This document shows positions 35,501 through 43,364 of a stretch of DNA of 64,000 bases, in pieces (positions within the stretch are counted from its first letter, which is position 1; each line of letters opens with the position of its first letter). Source of the DNA: Gp6-AA40 sp035263125 (GTDB lineage Bacteria; Acidobacteriota; Vicinamibacteria; Vicinamibacterales; UBA2999); assembly GCA_035263125.1 (NCBI GenBank), contig DATFRP010000196.1, positions 25,255 through 89,254 of the forward strand. Reading direction: 5' to 3'. Position numbers and translations under genes: made by a program. Under the pieces are notes generated by a model. It was not told where the DNA came from and did not search any database. It was given only the letters and a program-made list of their open reading frames with translations.

Positions 35501-35917
35501 GACGTGCAGATCGGCGCGTCGTTCCAGAGCATTCCGGGCGTCGAGTACGCCGCGAACTACGCAGCGGCAAACTCAACGACTCCCGATCCGACCAACGCGG
35601 CCAACATCGGTCTGTCGCGGCCGGTCTCACAAGGAGGTCTCGGTCGACTGCCATCGGGAGGCGCGGCAACCGGCACGACCACGCTCAGCCTGATTCAGCC
35701 AGGCTCGCTCTACGGTTCGCGCTTCAATCAGATCGACGCGCGCTTCGGAAAGGTCGTCCGATTCGCCCAGCGCCGGGCGGTGGTGAGTCTCGATCTGTTC
35801 AACGTGCTCAACGCCGACACGATCGCACTGGCAAGCAGCACCTATGCAACGTGGCTTGCACCTCAGGCCGTCGTTGCGCCTCGTCTGATGAAAGTCTCGT
35901 TGACGTTCGACTTCTAA
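32582..35917 (+). CDS. Oar-like TonB-dependent receptor with carboxypeptidase-regulatory domain (receptor A)
   Basis: 1111 aa from ATG 32582, with a GGGAGG ribosome site 9-14 nt before. A signal peptide ends at about AVYAQ (residue 23). Residues 25-105 are a CarboxypepD_reg domain (ATIQGVVKDTSGAVLPGVTV and LLPGTYTVTFTLSGF). Next comes a Ton-box/plug region with ETITVTGQTPLVDVRSA and AIHGGKPAEQRQTIGGLSAA, then a long barrel ending MKVSLTFDF, whose terminal Phe is the BAM signal. This layout is that of large acidobacterial and myxobacterial Oar-like receptors that import big ligands. A terminator lies 58 bp downstream, then a CRTAC1-TPR pair. Confidence 0.93.
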   Translation: MMRALAKGVLTCLCLALLPGAVYAQATIQGVVKDTSGAVLPGVTVEASSPVLIEKTRSTVTDGSGQYQIINLLPGTYTVTFTLSGFNVFKRDGIELNGSFVATLNADMKVGAIAETITVTGQTPLVDVRSAAVQKVVTKEIVDTVPTGRLGINLAALQPGIILGAGGSVGGANTNSLTSQDVGGTAGDTFTDLAIHGGKPAEQRQTIGGLSAATTIRFGESLSSSPSFTAMQEMSVNTSGADASLAGGGVQINYVPRDGGNTFKGLMFYSGASGAMQGTNYTTGTRDASGNCTPAESMFCRGLVTQPGALKTVYDINPGFGGPILKDKLWWFATARWTKAENYVPNNYPNRNFVVGQTNPTLLNTATMSYVPEQSQPLYTTLGGGGYFWEQTARLSWQMDQKNKFGFYYNNKKREYTNALNGTAHEALNTTYFFPFSDNLVQWSAPQTNRLLLEAGFWRHQETWGGRRAATDIADPLAVGVTDNNPQSTVPGYTQLINNYHGRVGATDTPSHNPNYRGNFAASYVTGSHSFKTGIDLNGAFRWSNNLSVVPYSYVVSTLASNGVGVGIPVPQSLSLRSDGCTDPLVRQVNGGLVGGDTTIHDCPTPALGSPNKVTSEGGIFAQDKWTINRLTLSGGIRMDWFFSENPAFHLGPSLLTPLRNYDVPKFSTTRYKDWTPKAAMAYDLFGDGKTALKVNVGKYVLGQALVLGGLASQAGYNIQLTSSRTWIDNNNNFIPDCDLTRNTNQGPAPGQEPQIDTCLAAVGPNANFYSNTLFPNLAVQDDARYGWGKRPYSWELSTSAQHEIGRGVSVNGGVFWRWFGNFLVTDNTSATVENFTEFSVNPSVIPTAPSQSGGQQLPSDINTAHFYNLNPGVPVTNLQGLSKTMFPGSNVYDHWFGFDLGLNARLPQGIIFQGGLSTGHQTTDYCDVQDPAKAGTKALVEMLGASSLNTCHMDQNWLPQVKFLGSYTVPKIDVQIGASFQSIPGVEYAANYAAANSTTPDPTNAANIGLSRPVSQGGLGRLPSGGAATGTTTLSLIQPGSLYGSRFNQIDARFGKVVRFAQRRAVVSLDLFNVLNADTIALASSTYATWLAPQAVVAPRLMKVSLTFDF

Positions 35918-35974
35918 AGGTAGATAGGTCCGCCTTCGCCGTTTGGGCTTCGGCGAGACGCAGGGCAAGTGGGG

Positions 35975-36011
35975 GCGGGTAAGGCCGCAAGGTCTTACCC
36001 GCTCTTTTTTT
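35975..36011 (+). terminator. Rho-independent terminator after receptor A
   Basis: Stem GCGGGTAAGGCC with GGTCTTACCCGC (one G-U pair), tetraloop GCAA, followed by a U-rich run (TCTTTTTTT). It separates receptor A from the CRTAC1 gene that starts at 36033. Confidence 0.95.
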
Positions 36012-36032
36012 GAGTAACATCCGATCGTCCAC

Positions 36033-37805
36033 GTGTCATTTCCCAGGTACTCCGTTCTTGCTGCCGCGCTGTGTGTCGCCTGCGCGGCGTGTGGATCCAC
36101 TCCCCCTCAGAGCCCCGCGCCCACACCGAAGGCGAACTCCGCGCTCGAGATCAAGGGAGACTGGTTCACGGAACGCGCCGAGGAGAGCGGGCTCGCCTTC
36201 ACGCATGTCAACGGCATGTCGGGCAAGTTCCATTACGCCGAGATCATCGCGCCCGGCGCTGCGCTGTTCGACTACGACAACGACGGAGACCTGGACGTCT
36301 ACCTCGTGCAGGGCTCGGAATTCGGGAAGCCAGGTCCGGGCGGTCGTTTGTTTCGCAACGATCTCCTCGTCAATCCTGACGGCACGCGCACGCTTCATTT
36401 CACTGACGTCACCGCCGCGAGCAGAATCGTTGCTCGCGGATATGGGATGGGTGCGGCGACCGGTGACATCAACAACGATGGCTGTCTCGATCTGTATCTG
36501 ACCAACCTCGGGGCCAATCAGCTGTTTCGCAACAACTGCGATGGCACGTTCACCGATGTCTCGAGGCAGAGCCGCACTGATAGTGCATCATGGAGCGTCT
36601 CGGCCTCGTACTTCGATTACGACCGTGACGGATGGCTCGATCTGTTCGTCGGCAATTATCTGAACTGGCGCGTCGAATCGAGCCAGCCGTGCTTCAGCGC
36701 GTCGGGGAGACCCGATTACTGTTCACCTAACGTGTACCAGCCGCAGCCGAGCCGCCTGTATCACAACAATCGCGACGGCACGTTCACCGATGTCAGCAAC
36801 GCCTCGGGCATCCTGCACGAGTTCGGACCTGCGCTCGGCGTCTCGGCTGCCGACTTCAACGGCGACGGGTGGATAGACTTCTACGTGGCCAACGATGGCC
36901 AGCCCAATCAGCTGTGGATCAATCAGCACGACGGCACGTTCAGGAACACCGGGCTGCTGTCGGGCACTGCGCTGAGCGCGCACGGGAAAGCCAAAGCGGG
37001 CATGGGGGTCGCCGCCGGCGACATCGACAACGACGGCGACGAAGATCTGTTCGTGACCAACCTGACTGGCGAGGGGAACGACCTGTACATCAACGATGGC
37101 TCCGGTCTGTTCGAGGAACAGAGCGGGCGCTCCGGCCTGGGCGCCCCCAGCCGCGGGTACACCGGCTTCGGGACAGCATGGTTCGACATCGACAACGACG
37201 GCTGGCTCGATACGCTCATCGTCAATGGCGCGGTGCAGACCATCGAGGCGCTCAGGCGAGTGAACGACCCCTTTCCGCTGCATCAGCGCAAGCTGCTGTT
37301 TCACAATCTGCGAAACGGTCGATTCGAAGATGTCAGCGCGCGCGGCGGTGCGGCGTTCGCGTTGTCAGAGGTCGGCCGCGGCGCGGCGTTCGGCGATATC
37401 GACAACGATGGTGATGTCGACGTGCTCGTGGCCAACAACAACGGCAGGCCGCGGCTGCTCGTCAACAACATCGGCACTCGCAATCACTGGATCGGCCTCC
37501 GGCTGGTCGGGCAAGTCCGCCTGAAGGCGGACACTACATCCGATGTAGTGTCCGGCTCTAGCCGGACCCGCGACATGCTCGGAACGCGCGTTGGGGTCGT
37601 CCTCGACAACGGATCAACGCTGTGGCGACGGGCCCACTCGGACGGGAGCTATGCATCGGCCAGCGATCCTCGCGTGCTCGTCGGGCTCGGGCAGTCGACG
37701 AGTGCTCCTCGCGTGCGGGTCGTGTGGCCTGACGGCAAGACCGAAGAATGGACGACGGTCGCCATCGATCGGTACACCACGCTCGCAGAAGGCACCGGCA
37801 AATGA
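36033..37805 (+). CDS. CRTAC1-family FG-GAP/ASPIC-UnbV protein (module A)
   Basis: 590 aa from a GTG. A leader with a lipobox-like ACAACGS end suggests a lipoprotein. Seven calcium-type D-x-D-x-D-G-x-x-D loops are visible (DYDNDGDLDVY, DINNDGCLDLY, DYDRDGWLDLF, DFNGDGWIDFY, DIDNDGDEDLF, DIDNDGWLDTL, DIDNDGDVDVL), implying a seven-bladed propeller. A CFSASGRPDYC insert lies between blades 3 and 4. The C-terminal ASPIC/UnbV domain contains GLRLVG and SDGSYASASDPRVLVGLG. Between GLRLVG and RDMLG, 19 residues (QVRLKADTTSDVVSGSSRT) are encoded by a palindromic repeat. It is coupled to the TPR gene by an ATGA overlap. Confidence 0.92.
   Translation: MSFPRYSVLAAALCVACAACGSTPPQSPAPTPKANSALEIKGDWFTERAEESGLAFTHVNGMSGKFHYAEIIAPGAALFDYDNDGDLDVYLVQGSEFGKPGPGGRLFRNDLLVNPDGTRTLHFTDVTAASRIVARGYGMGAATGDINNDGCLDLYLTNLGANQLFRNNCDGTFTDVSRQSRTDSASWSVSASYFDYDRDGWLDLFVGNYLNWRVESSQPCFSASGRPDYCSPNVYQPQPSRLYHNNRDGTFTDVSNASGILHEFGPALGVSAADFNGDGWIDFYVANDGQPNQLWINQHDGTFRNTGLLSGTALSAHGKAKAGMGVAAGDIDNDGDEDLFVTNLTGEGNDLYINDGSGLFEEQSGRSGLGAPSRGYTGFGTAWFDIDNDGWLDTLIVNGAVQTIEALRRVNDPFPLHQRKLLFHNLRNGRFEDVSARGGAAFALSEVGRGAAFGDIDNDGDVDVLVANNNGRPRLLVNNIGTRNHWIGLRLVGQVRLKADTTSDVVSGSSRTRDMLGTRVGVVLDNGSTLWRRAHSDGSYASASDPRVLVGLGQSTSAPRVRVVWPDGKTEEWTTVAIDRYTTLAEGTGK
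37515..37567. repeat. Three-hairpin palindromic element inside CRTAC1 module A
   Basis: Three adjacent stem-loops: GTCCGCC/GGCGGAC with TGAA loop (37515-37532), ACTACAT/ATGTAGT with CCG loop (37533-37549), and GTCCGGC/GCCGGAC with TCTA loop (37550-37567). It is read in frame without a stop. It has the same three-part layout as the element at 48526-48580 but different stems. Confidence 0.93.
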
Positions 37806-39151
37806 TGCGCACGGCGCGATGGGTCGCGACCACCCTCGTCCTCTCCCTGCTGACGGTCGCCTGCTCGTCGGGATCGAAGGACGCATCGACGACGCCTGAA
37901 CAGACTGCGTCGACCGCCTCGCTGCCCGCTGTCTCACTGCCGGACCTTTCCCGCATGGAGCCGTCGGTTCAGAAGCAGATGACCGAACAGTCGAAGGTGT
38001 TGACCACGCTCGTCGCCGACCGGAAGACACCTCCGGCCGATCTCGCGAAGGCCTACGGAGCCGTCGGCAACCTGCTGATGGCGGCTGACTACAACGAAGC
38101 CGCGGAACCCTACTACCTCCACGCGCAGTCGCTCGCGCCCACCGTTGCGAAGTGGCCGTACTACCTCGGACACGTGTACATGGCGATGGCCCAACCGACG
38201 AAGTCGATCGCATCGTTCGAGCAAGCGCTCGCGTTGCAGCCGAACGACATCGCCACGCTGGTGTGGCTGGGCAGCGTCTATCTCGATCAGGGACAGCCCG
38301 AGCTGGCGGAGCCGCGCTTCGCGCAGGCGCTTGCGGTACAGCCTCAAACAGTAGCGGCGCGATTCGGTCTCGGTCGCGCAGCACTCGCTCGACGCGACTA
38401 CGCGCGGGCGGTCGAACAATTCGAGCAGGTGCTATCGGCCGATCCGCGTGCCTCGATCGCACACTATCCGCTCGCACAGGCCTATCGCGCTCTCGGGGAC
38501 ACCGCGAGGGCGGAGGCGCATCTGCGTCAGCAAGGCAGTGTGGAAGTGGGGCCGCCGGATCCGCTGATGGTGGAGCTGCGCGGTCTCCTGCACAGCTCGG
38601 TGGCCGAAGAGAATCGCGGCATGCGCGCGCTCGACAGCGGCGACTTCAAGGCCGCGGTCGAACACTTCCGCAAGGGCGTCGAGCTTGCGCCCGACAATCC
38701 ATCGCTTCGACACAAGCTGGGAACGGCGTTGTCGCTGATGGGCGATACCGCGGGCGCAGTCGAACAGTTTCGAGAGACGGTGCACCGATCGCCGGACTTC
38801 GCGCAGGCGCACTACAGCCTCGGTGTACTGCTGGCCGCACACGGCCAGACGAAGGACGGAATCGAACAGCTGTCAGCCGCGGTACGGTACGACCCGAACT
38901 ACGTCGACGCTCGTCTTCGATTGGGCGAAATGCTTGGACGCACCGGACAGTTCGAACAGGCGCTGGCGCAGTACAAGCAGGTGCTCGCGATCGATCCGCG
39001 CGTTGCCGATGCGCGGTTCGGATACGCAGGGGCGCTCGTCGGGCTGCGCCGCTATCAGGAAGCGCGCGCGATGCTCGCCGAGTCGTCGAAGCTCTATCCC
39101 GATCAGCCCAGGTTTGCTGAAGCGTTGGCACGCATGCAGGGTGCGAAATGA
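37802..39151 (+). CDS. TPR lipoprotein (module A)
   Basis: 449 aa; ATG 37802 overlaps the CRTAC1 stop by 4 nt. The lipobox is LLTVACSSG. At least eight tetratricopeptide repeats are evident, for example KWPYYLGHVYMAMAQPTKSI, GLGRAALARRDYARAVEQFE, AHYPLAQAYRALGDTARAEA and FRKGVELAPDNPSLRHKLGT. The same diagnostic strings recur in the other two TPR proteins, so they are paralogues. It ends after DQPRFAEALARMQG and lacks the roughly 85-residue Cys-containing tail of the other two. It is probably anchored to a membrane with TPRs in the periplasm or at the surface, binding the CRTAC1 partner (inference). Confidence 0.92.
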   Translation: MMRTARWVATTLVLSLLTVACSSGSKDASTTPEQTASTASLPAVSLPDLSRMEPSVQKQMTEQSKVLTTLVADRKTPPADLAKAYGAVGNLLMAADYNEAAEPYYLHAQSLAPTVAKWPYYLGHVYMAMAQPTKSIASFEQALALQPNDIATLVWLGSVYLDQGQPELAEPRFAQALAVQPQTVAARFGLGRAALARRDYARAVEQFEQVLSADPRASIAHYPLAQAYRALGDTARAEAHLRQQGSVEVGPPDPLMVELRGLLHSSVAEENRGMRALDSGDFKAAVEHFRKGVELAPDNPSLRHKLGTALSLMGDTAGAVEQFRETVHRSPDFAQAHYSLGVLLAAHGQTKDGIEQLSAAVRYDPNYVDARLRLGEMLGRTGQFEQALAQYKQVLAIDPRVADARFGYAGALVGLRRYQEARAMLAESSKLYPDQPRFAEALARMQGAK

Positions 39152-39173
39152 GTAGTGTGGGCTCTGCCCCGCT

Positions 39174-40118
39174 CTAGGCCCTCAGCGCTGTCACTCCCCG
39201 GCTGACCGGCACACGTCTCGGCTGTGGATACTCGTGCCACACGCACTCGAGGAATTGACGCACCAGTCGTGACGCCTCGCCCCTGCGACTCGCGACACAC
39301 ACTTCGATCGTGGCGCCCGGATCGGCGACAGGCAGGACTGCCACACCGCTCGCCGGCTGAGGACTGGTGAGCGGAACACCGAGGCAGAGGTAGACGCCTT
39401 TCCCGGACGCAACGAGCATCAACCCGGCGTGATTGTATGGACCGGCACCAGGCGTCGGTGTCATCGTCGGGTTCACTCCTGCGCGTGCATAGAGATCGAG
39501 GACGCGATCGTACAGCGCCGGCCCGATGTGGCGATCCCAGAGCAGCAGCGGCGTCTCGGCAAGGTCGCGGATCCGCACTTCTTCGAGCGCCGCGAACGGA
39601 CTGTCGTCACCGACGACTGCTTGAATGCGCTCGTGATAGATCGGCGCGACGTCGAGGATGGTCTGATCGAGCGGCGGACGCGCGAACACGACATCCAGCT
39701 GGGAGCTGCGCAGCTGCTCGTGCAGATCGTCGGCGCAATAGACGTCCCGTACTTCGAACGTGACGTCGGGTCGCTGCTTCGTGAACTCGACTCGAAGACG
39801 ATTGACCACATCCCAGAGGCCCCACCCGATCCCGATGCGGATGCGATTCTCTTCGCCGCGCGCCATTTGACGCGCGGCCTCGCAGAAGTCGCTTCCAGCC
39901 GCGTCGAGCGCGCGCGCTTTCTCGAGCAGACGCTTGCCGTCCTCGGTGAGCGTGACCCCTTGCCGGTGCCGGAGAAACAGCGTCAATCCGAGCTCTTCCT
40001 CGAGCTGATGGATGTGACGGCTGAGTGGAGGCTGGGAGATGTGGAGACGCTCGGCGGCCTTCGTTACGCTCAGGGCGTCGGCAACAGCGATGAACGCTTT
40101 AATGTGCCGGAAGTCCAT
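39174..40118 (-). CDS. LysR-type transcriptional regulator
   Basis: 314 aa. The N-terminal winged helix is MDFRHIKAFIAVADALSVTK, then AAERLHISQPPLSRHIHQLE (recognition helix) and EELGLTLFLRHRQGVTLTED. The inducer-binding domain follows from about residue 90 (RIGIGWGLWDVVNRLRVEF, then FARPPLDQT). It belongs to the CbbR/CatR-like aromatic and small-ligand group by general pattern; the ligand is unknown. It is divergent from Oar-like receptor B, and a perfect T-N11-A operator lies 14 bp from its start codon, so autoregulation and control of receptor B are likely. Confidence 0.93.
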   Translation of the reverse strand: MDFRHIKAFIAVADALSVTKAAERLHISQPPLSRHIHQLEEELGLTLFLRHRQGVTLTEDGKRLLEKARALDAAGSDFCEAARQMARGEENRIRIGIGWGLWDVVNRLRVEFTKQRPDVTFEVRDVYCADDLHEQLRSSQLDVVFARPPLDQTILDVAPIYHERIQAVVGDDSPFAALEEVRIRDLAETPLLLWDRHIGPALYDRVLDLYARAGVNPTMTPTPGAGPYNHAGLMLVASGKGVYLCLGVPLTSPQPASGVAVLPVADPGATIEVCVASRRGEASRLVRQFLECVWHEYPQPRRVPVSRGVTALRA

Positions 40119-40131
40119 GGGGGCCGGATTC

Positions 40132-40148
40132 TATACCAAATCCGTATA
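40132..40148. promoter_or_regulatory. LysR operator (TATAC-N7-GTATA)
   Basis: A perfect inverted repeat TATAC, seven bases, GTATA, containing the ATAC-N7-GTAT form of the T-N11-A LysR box. It lies in the 124-bp region between the lysR and receptor B start codons, 14 bp from lysR and 94 bp from the receptor. Confidence 0.8.
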
Positions 40149-40242
40149 CCTGCACATTGAAAGATGTATTGGACAGTTGCGGCCGAACGCGCGAGGGTAT
40201 GCGCGTCAGAGTCACGGTGGTGCGGCTCAAGGAGAGGTGTGC

Positions 40243-43200
40243 ATGAGTCCCATGAAGCACTTGCTGTTGGCAATCACGATCGTATTGAGCGTGCCACTCG
40301 CCGCCTCCGCCCAGGCCACACTGTCGGGCACGGTCAAGGACCCGTCCGGCGGAGTGCTCCCGGGAGTGACCGTCGAGGCATCGAGTCCGGTCCTGATCGA
40401 GAAGGTCAGAACTGGCGTCACGGACGGCACCGGCCGCTACACTATCCCCGACCTTCGGCCCGGAACCTATCGAGTGACCTTTGCTCTCTCGGGGTTCAAG
40501 ACGGTCGTTCGTGAGGGCGTCGTGCTCACCGGAACGGCGGTCTTCGACGCGAGCGCAGAGCTCGCCGTCGGGAACCTGCAGGAAACCATCACCGTCACCG
40601 GCGAAACACCGGTCGTCAATCTGGAATCGACGACGCGTCAGGCCGTCATGGACCAGGCGATCGTCACCGCGATCCCGAGCTCGCGCACGCCCTTTACGGT
40701 CGGTGTGCTGATCCCCGGTGTGCGGAAGGGCGCGTTCACTGGTCAGGACGTCGGCGGCTCGGTGGTGCAGGAAGTCGCCTCGCTCGAAGCCAACGGCGGC
40801 CGAACGTCTGACCAGCGCATGATGGTCAACGGCGTCGCGTTGAGCTCGATGATCGCCGGCGGCTGGGGCGGCGGCGCGGTGCCGAATGCGACCGGTACCG
40901 CGGAGTTTGCGATCGACGTCTCGGCGGTCGATGCCCAGGCAGCGACCGGCGGCGTCCGCATCAACTTCATTCCGCGAGATGGCGGCAATCGATACAGCGG
41001 CGCCATCTTCGCCAGCTACGCGAACCAGGATTTCGCGAGCGACAACTTCACGGGAAGCGACGTCCAAAAAGCGGGCCTGGCAGTACCCGGCACGATCAAG
41101 GCGAATGGCGACCTCAATCCTGGATTCGGCGGTCCCATCCAGAAGGACAAGCTCTGGTTCTTCCTGTCCGGCCGATCGCTCTTCGCTGACAACTACGTCG
41201 CCAGCACGTTCTTCAACCAGAACGCGAACAACCCGAATCGGTACGACTACGTCCCGTCGACCAATCAGGCGATCCTCCATCAGGAACAGACGATCTATCA
41301 GGCGCGACTGACCTGGCAGGCGGCGCCGAAGCACAAGATCGGACTGACCTACGACCAGGAGAACTTCTGCGCCTGCACAACGGGGATCGGTCCCGGGATC
41401 GGCGGCGCGATCACCTCGCCGGAGGCCGGCAACGATCGTCGTTTCCCGCTCCAGCGATTCGTGACGATGGACTGGAGCACGCCGGTGAGCAATCGACTGC
41501 TGGTTGAAGCGAGCGCCATTCACCGCGTTGAACGCTGGGGCGGCATGGAGCCGCAGGTCGGCAAGCTGGGGAACATCGACCACCTCACACCAGGCATGAT
41601 CTCGGTAACCGACAGCCTCAACCCGGTGACCGGTGGAGGGCTGACGTATCGGGCGGCCACCAGTTACAACAACTCGTGGAACTGGAACATCCACTACCGG
41701 GCGGCCGTGTCGTATATCACCGGGTCCAACCAGTTCAAAGTCGGTTTCAACAACGCCTACGGGCATCACGAGAACACGACCTACAGCTCTCCGGCAGCGC
41801 CGTACAGCTACGGATTCACGTCGATGGTGCCCACCTCGATCACCTACCAACTGGTTCCTCGAACCGTGGAGGTGAACGTCAATCGTGACATGGGACTGTT
41901 CGCTCAGGACAAATGGACGACCGGTCGGTGGACGCTCGCGGGCGCCATCCGTTGGGATTCGTTTGCAAACAGTTTCCCGCCGCAGGGCATCTCGGGGACC
42001 TTCTTCGGCCGGAACGTCAACATTCAATACGACAAGATCGACAACCTCAGTTGGAACGACATCACGCCGCGACTTGGCGCGACCTATGACGTGTTCGGCA
42101 ACGGGAAGACGGCTCTGAAGGTCACGCTGAACAAGTACCTCGAGGGGCTGGGCACCACCGGGTTCGGCCCTGCGCAGGTGACCGACGCGCCGAATCCGAT
42201 TCTCAGCCTGTCGACCACGGCGGGGCGACCCTGGGCTGACGCCAACAGCAACTTCGTGCCCAACTGCGATCTGAACAACTTCGCGCTCAACGGCGAATGC
42301 GGGGCCCTGGACAACCCGAACTTCGGGTCGCTCATCCCCACCAGGAGCTACGACCCGGACCTGATGAAGGGCTGGGGCAAGCGGTCCTTCAACTGGGAGT
42401 TCACGACGAGCGTCCAGCACGAGATCATCCCGCGCATGTCGATCGACGTGCAGTATGCGCGGCGGTGGTACGGGAACATCCGCATCATGGACGATCTCGC
42501 CGCCAAGGCGTCGGATTACACGCCGGTCACGGTCACCGCACCCAGTGACTCGCGCCTGCCGAACGGCGGCGGATATCCCTTGACCGTGATGAATCTGAGT
42601 CCGACGGTCGCGGCACAAAACTACTTCGTGACGCTGTCGAACAACTATGGGAAACAGACGGAACACTTCGACGGCGTGAACGTCACGCTCAATGCCCGCC
42701 TGCAGAACGGACTGCTTCTCCAGGGCGGCATGGGCACGGGCAGGCAGGTCACCAACGACTGCGCTGTGGTCGACCAGCTGCCGGAGATGCTCCACACCTT
42801 CTTCGGCGATCCGACGCGGCTCTTCTTCTTTGCCGCGCGGCCGAAAGAGTTCTGCGAGCAGAACAACGGCTTCATGACCTCGATTCAGGGGCTCGCCGCC
42901 TACACGCTCCCGAAGATCGACGTGCAGATCAGCGGCTCGTTCCAGAACCTGCCCGGGGCGGTGGTCCAAGCCAATGCGAACTACACGGGTCTTCCTCCAG
43001 GGGCCATTCCGGGTTCGATCTCGGGCGCATATCCGTTCATTCCGTTCAAGGCGGTCCAGATCGTCGACCCGGGCCAGCTCTATATCGAGCGGCTGAACCA
43101 GATCGACCTGCGCCTGTCGAAAATCTTCCGCATCAACAACACGCGGACGAACATCAACTTCGACTTCTACAACGTGACGAACTCCAACTCGATTATCGGA

Positions 43201-43305
43201 GAGAACTTCGCATACACACCGCCAGGCGTCATCCCCGGCTGGACATCGCCGACGTCGATCCTGCTCCCACGTCTCTTCAAGATCAGCGCCCAGTTCGACT
43301 TCTAG
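40243..43305 (+). CDS. Oar-like TonB-dependent receptor with carboxypeptidase-regulatory domain (receptor B)
   Basis: 1020 aa from ATG 40243, with AAGGAG 10-15 nt upstream; a longer frame upstream overlaps lysR and is not used. Signal peptide ends at ASAQ (residue 24). CarboxypepD_reg (about 25-105): ATLSGTVKDPSGGVLPGVTV and RPGTYRVTFALSGFKTVV. Plug features are ETITVTGETPVVNLESTTRQ and ANGGRTSDQRMMVNGVALSS. The barrel ends LFKISAQFDF with the terminal Phe. It aligns with receptor A in the first 120 residues but differs in the barrel, so it may have another ligand. A terminator follows. It is the probable target of the adjacent LysR. Confidence 0.93.
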   Translation: MSPMKHLLLAITIVLSVPLAASAQATLSGTVKDPSGGVLPGVTVEASSPVLIEKVRTGVTDGTGRYTIPDLRPGTYRVTFALSGFKTVVREGVVLTGTAVFDASAELAVGNLQETITVTGETPVVNLESTTRQAVMDQAIVTAIPSSRTPFTVGVLIPGVRKGAFTGQDVGGSVVQEVASLEANGGRTSDQRMMVNGVALSSMIAGGWGGGAVPNATGTAEFAIDVSAVDAQAATGGVRINFIPRDGGNRYSGAIFASYANQDFASDNFTGSDVQKAGLAVPGTIKANGDLNPGFGGPIQKDKLWFFLSGRSLFADNYVASTFFNQNANNPNRYDYVPSTNQAILHQEQTIYQARLTWQAAPKHKIGLTYDQENFCACTTGIGPGIGGAITSPEAGNDRRFPLQRFVTMDWSTPVSNRLLVEASAIHRVERWGGMEPQVGKLGNIDHLTPGMISVTDSLNPVTGGGLTYRAATSYNNSWNWNIHYRAAVSYITGSNQFKVGFNNAYGHHENTTYSSPAAPYSYGFTSMVPTSITYQLVPRTVEVNVNRDMGLFAQDKWTTGRWTLAGAIRWDSFANSFPPQGISGTFFGRNVNIQYDKIDNLSWNDITPRLGATYDVFGNGKTALKVTLNKYLEGLGTTGFGPAQVTDAPNPILSLSTTAGRPWADANSNFVPNCDLNNFALNGECGALDNPNFGSLIPTRSYDPDLMKGWGKRSFNWEFTTSVQHEIIPRMSIDVQYARRWYGNIRIMDDLAAKASDYTPVTVTAPSDSRLPNGGGYPLTVMNLSPTVAAQNYFVTLSNNYGKQTEHFDGVNVTLNARLQNGLLLQGGMGTGRQVTNDCAVVDQLPEMLHTFFGDPTRLFFFAARPKEFCEQNNGFMTSIQGLAAYTLPKIDVQISGSFQNLPGAVVQANANYTGLPPGAIPGSISGAYPFIPFKAVQIVDPGQLYIERLNQIDLRLSKIFRINNTRTNINFDFYNVTNSNSIIGENFAYTPPGVIPGWTSPTSILLPRLFKISAQFDF

Positions 43306-43335
43306 GAATCAGGAGGCAGGAGGAATCAGGGAAGG
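43304..43335. repeat. CAGGAGG/CAGGAAT heptamer-type repeat
   Basis: Starts at the stop codon of receptor B and contains AGGAATCAGGAGGCAGGAGG followed by another AATCAGGG. It belongs to the CAGGAAG/T family. Confidence 0.7.
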
Positions 43336-43363
43336 CCGGTCCATTCGGACCGGCCTTTTCCTT
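43332..43363 (+). terminator. Rho-independent terminator after receptor B
   Basis: Perfect 11-bp stem AAGGCCGGTCC with GGACCGGCCTT (43332-43342 with 43347-43357), loop ATTC, then a U-rich run TTCCTTTT. The convergent TPR gene ends a few bases beyond. Confidence 0.93.
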
Positions 43364-43364
43364 T

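Noticed and set aside
40099..42969. 956-aa open frame on the minus strand
   Set aside because: Antisense to Oar-like receptor B, with arginine-rich low-complexity translation and no motif.
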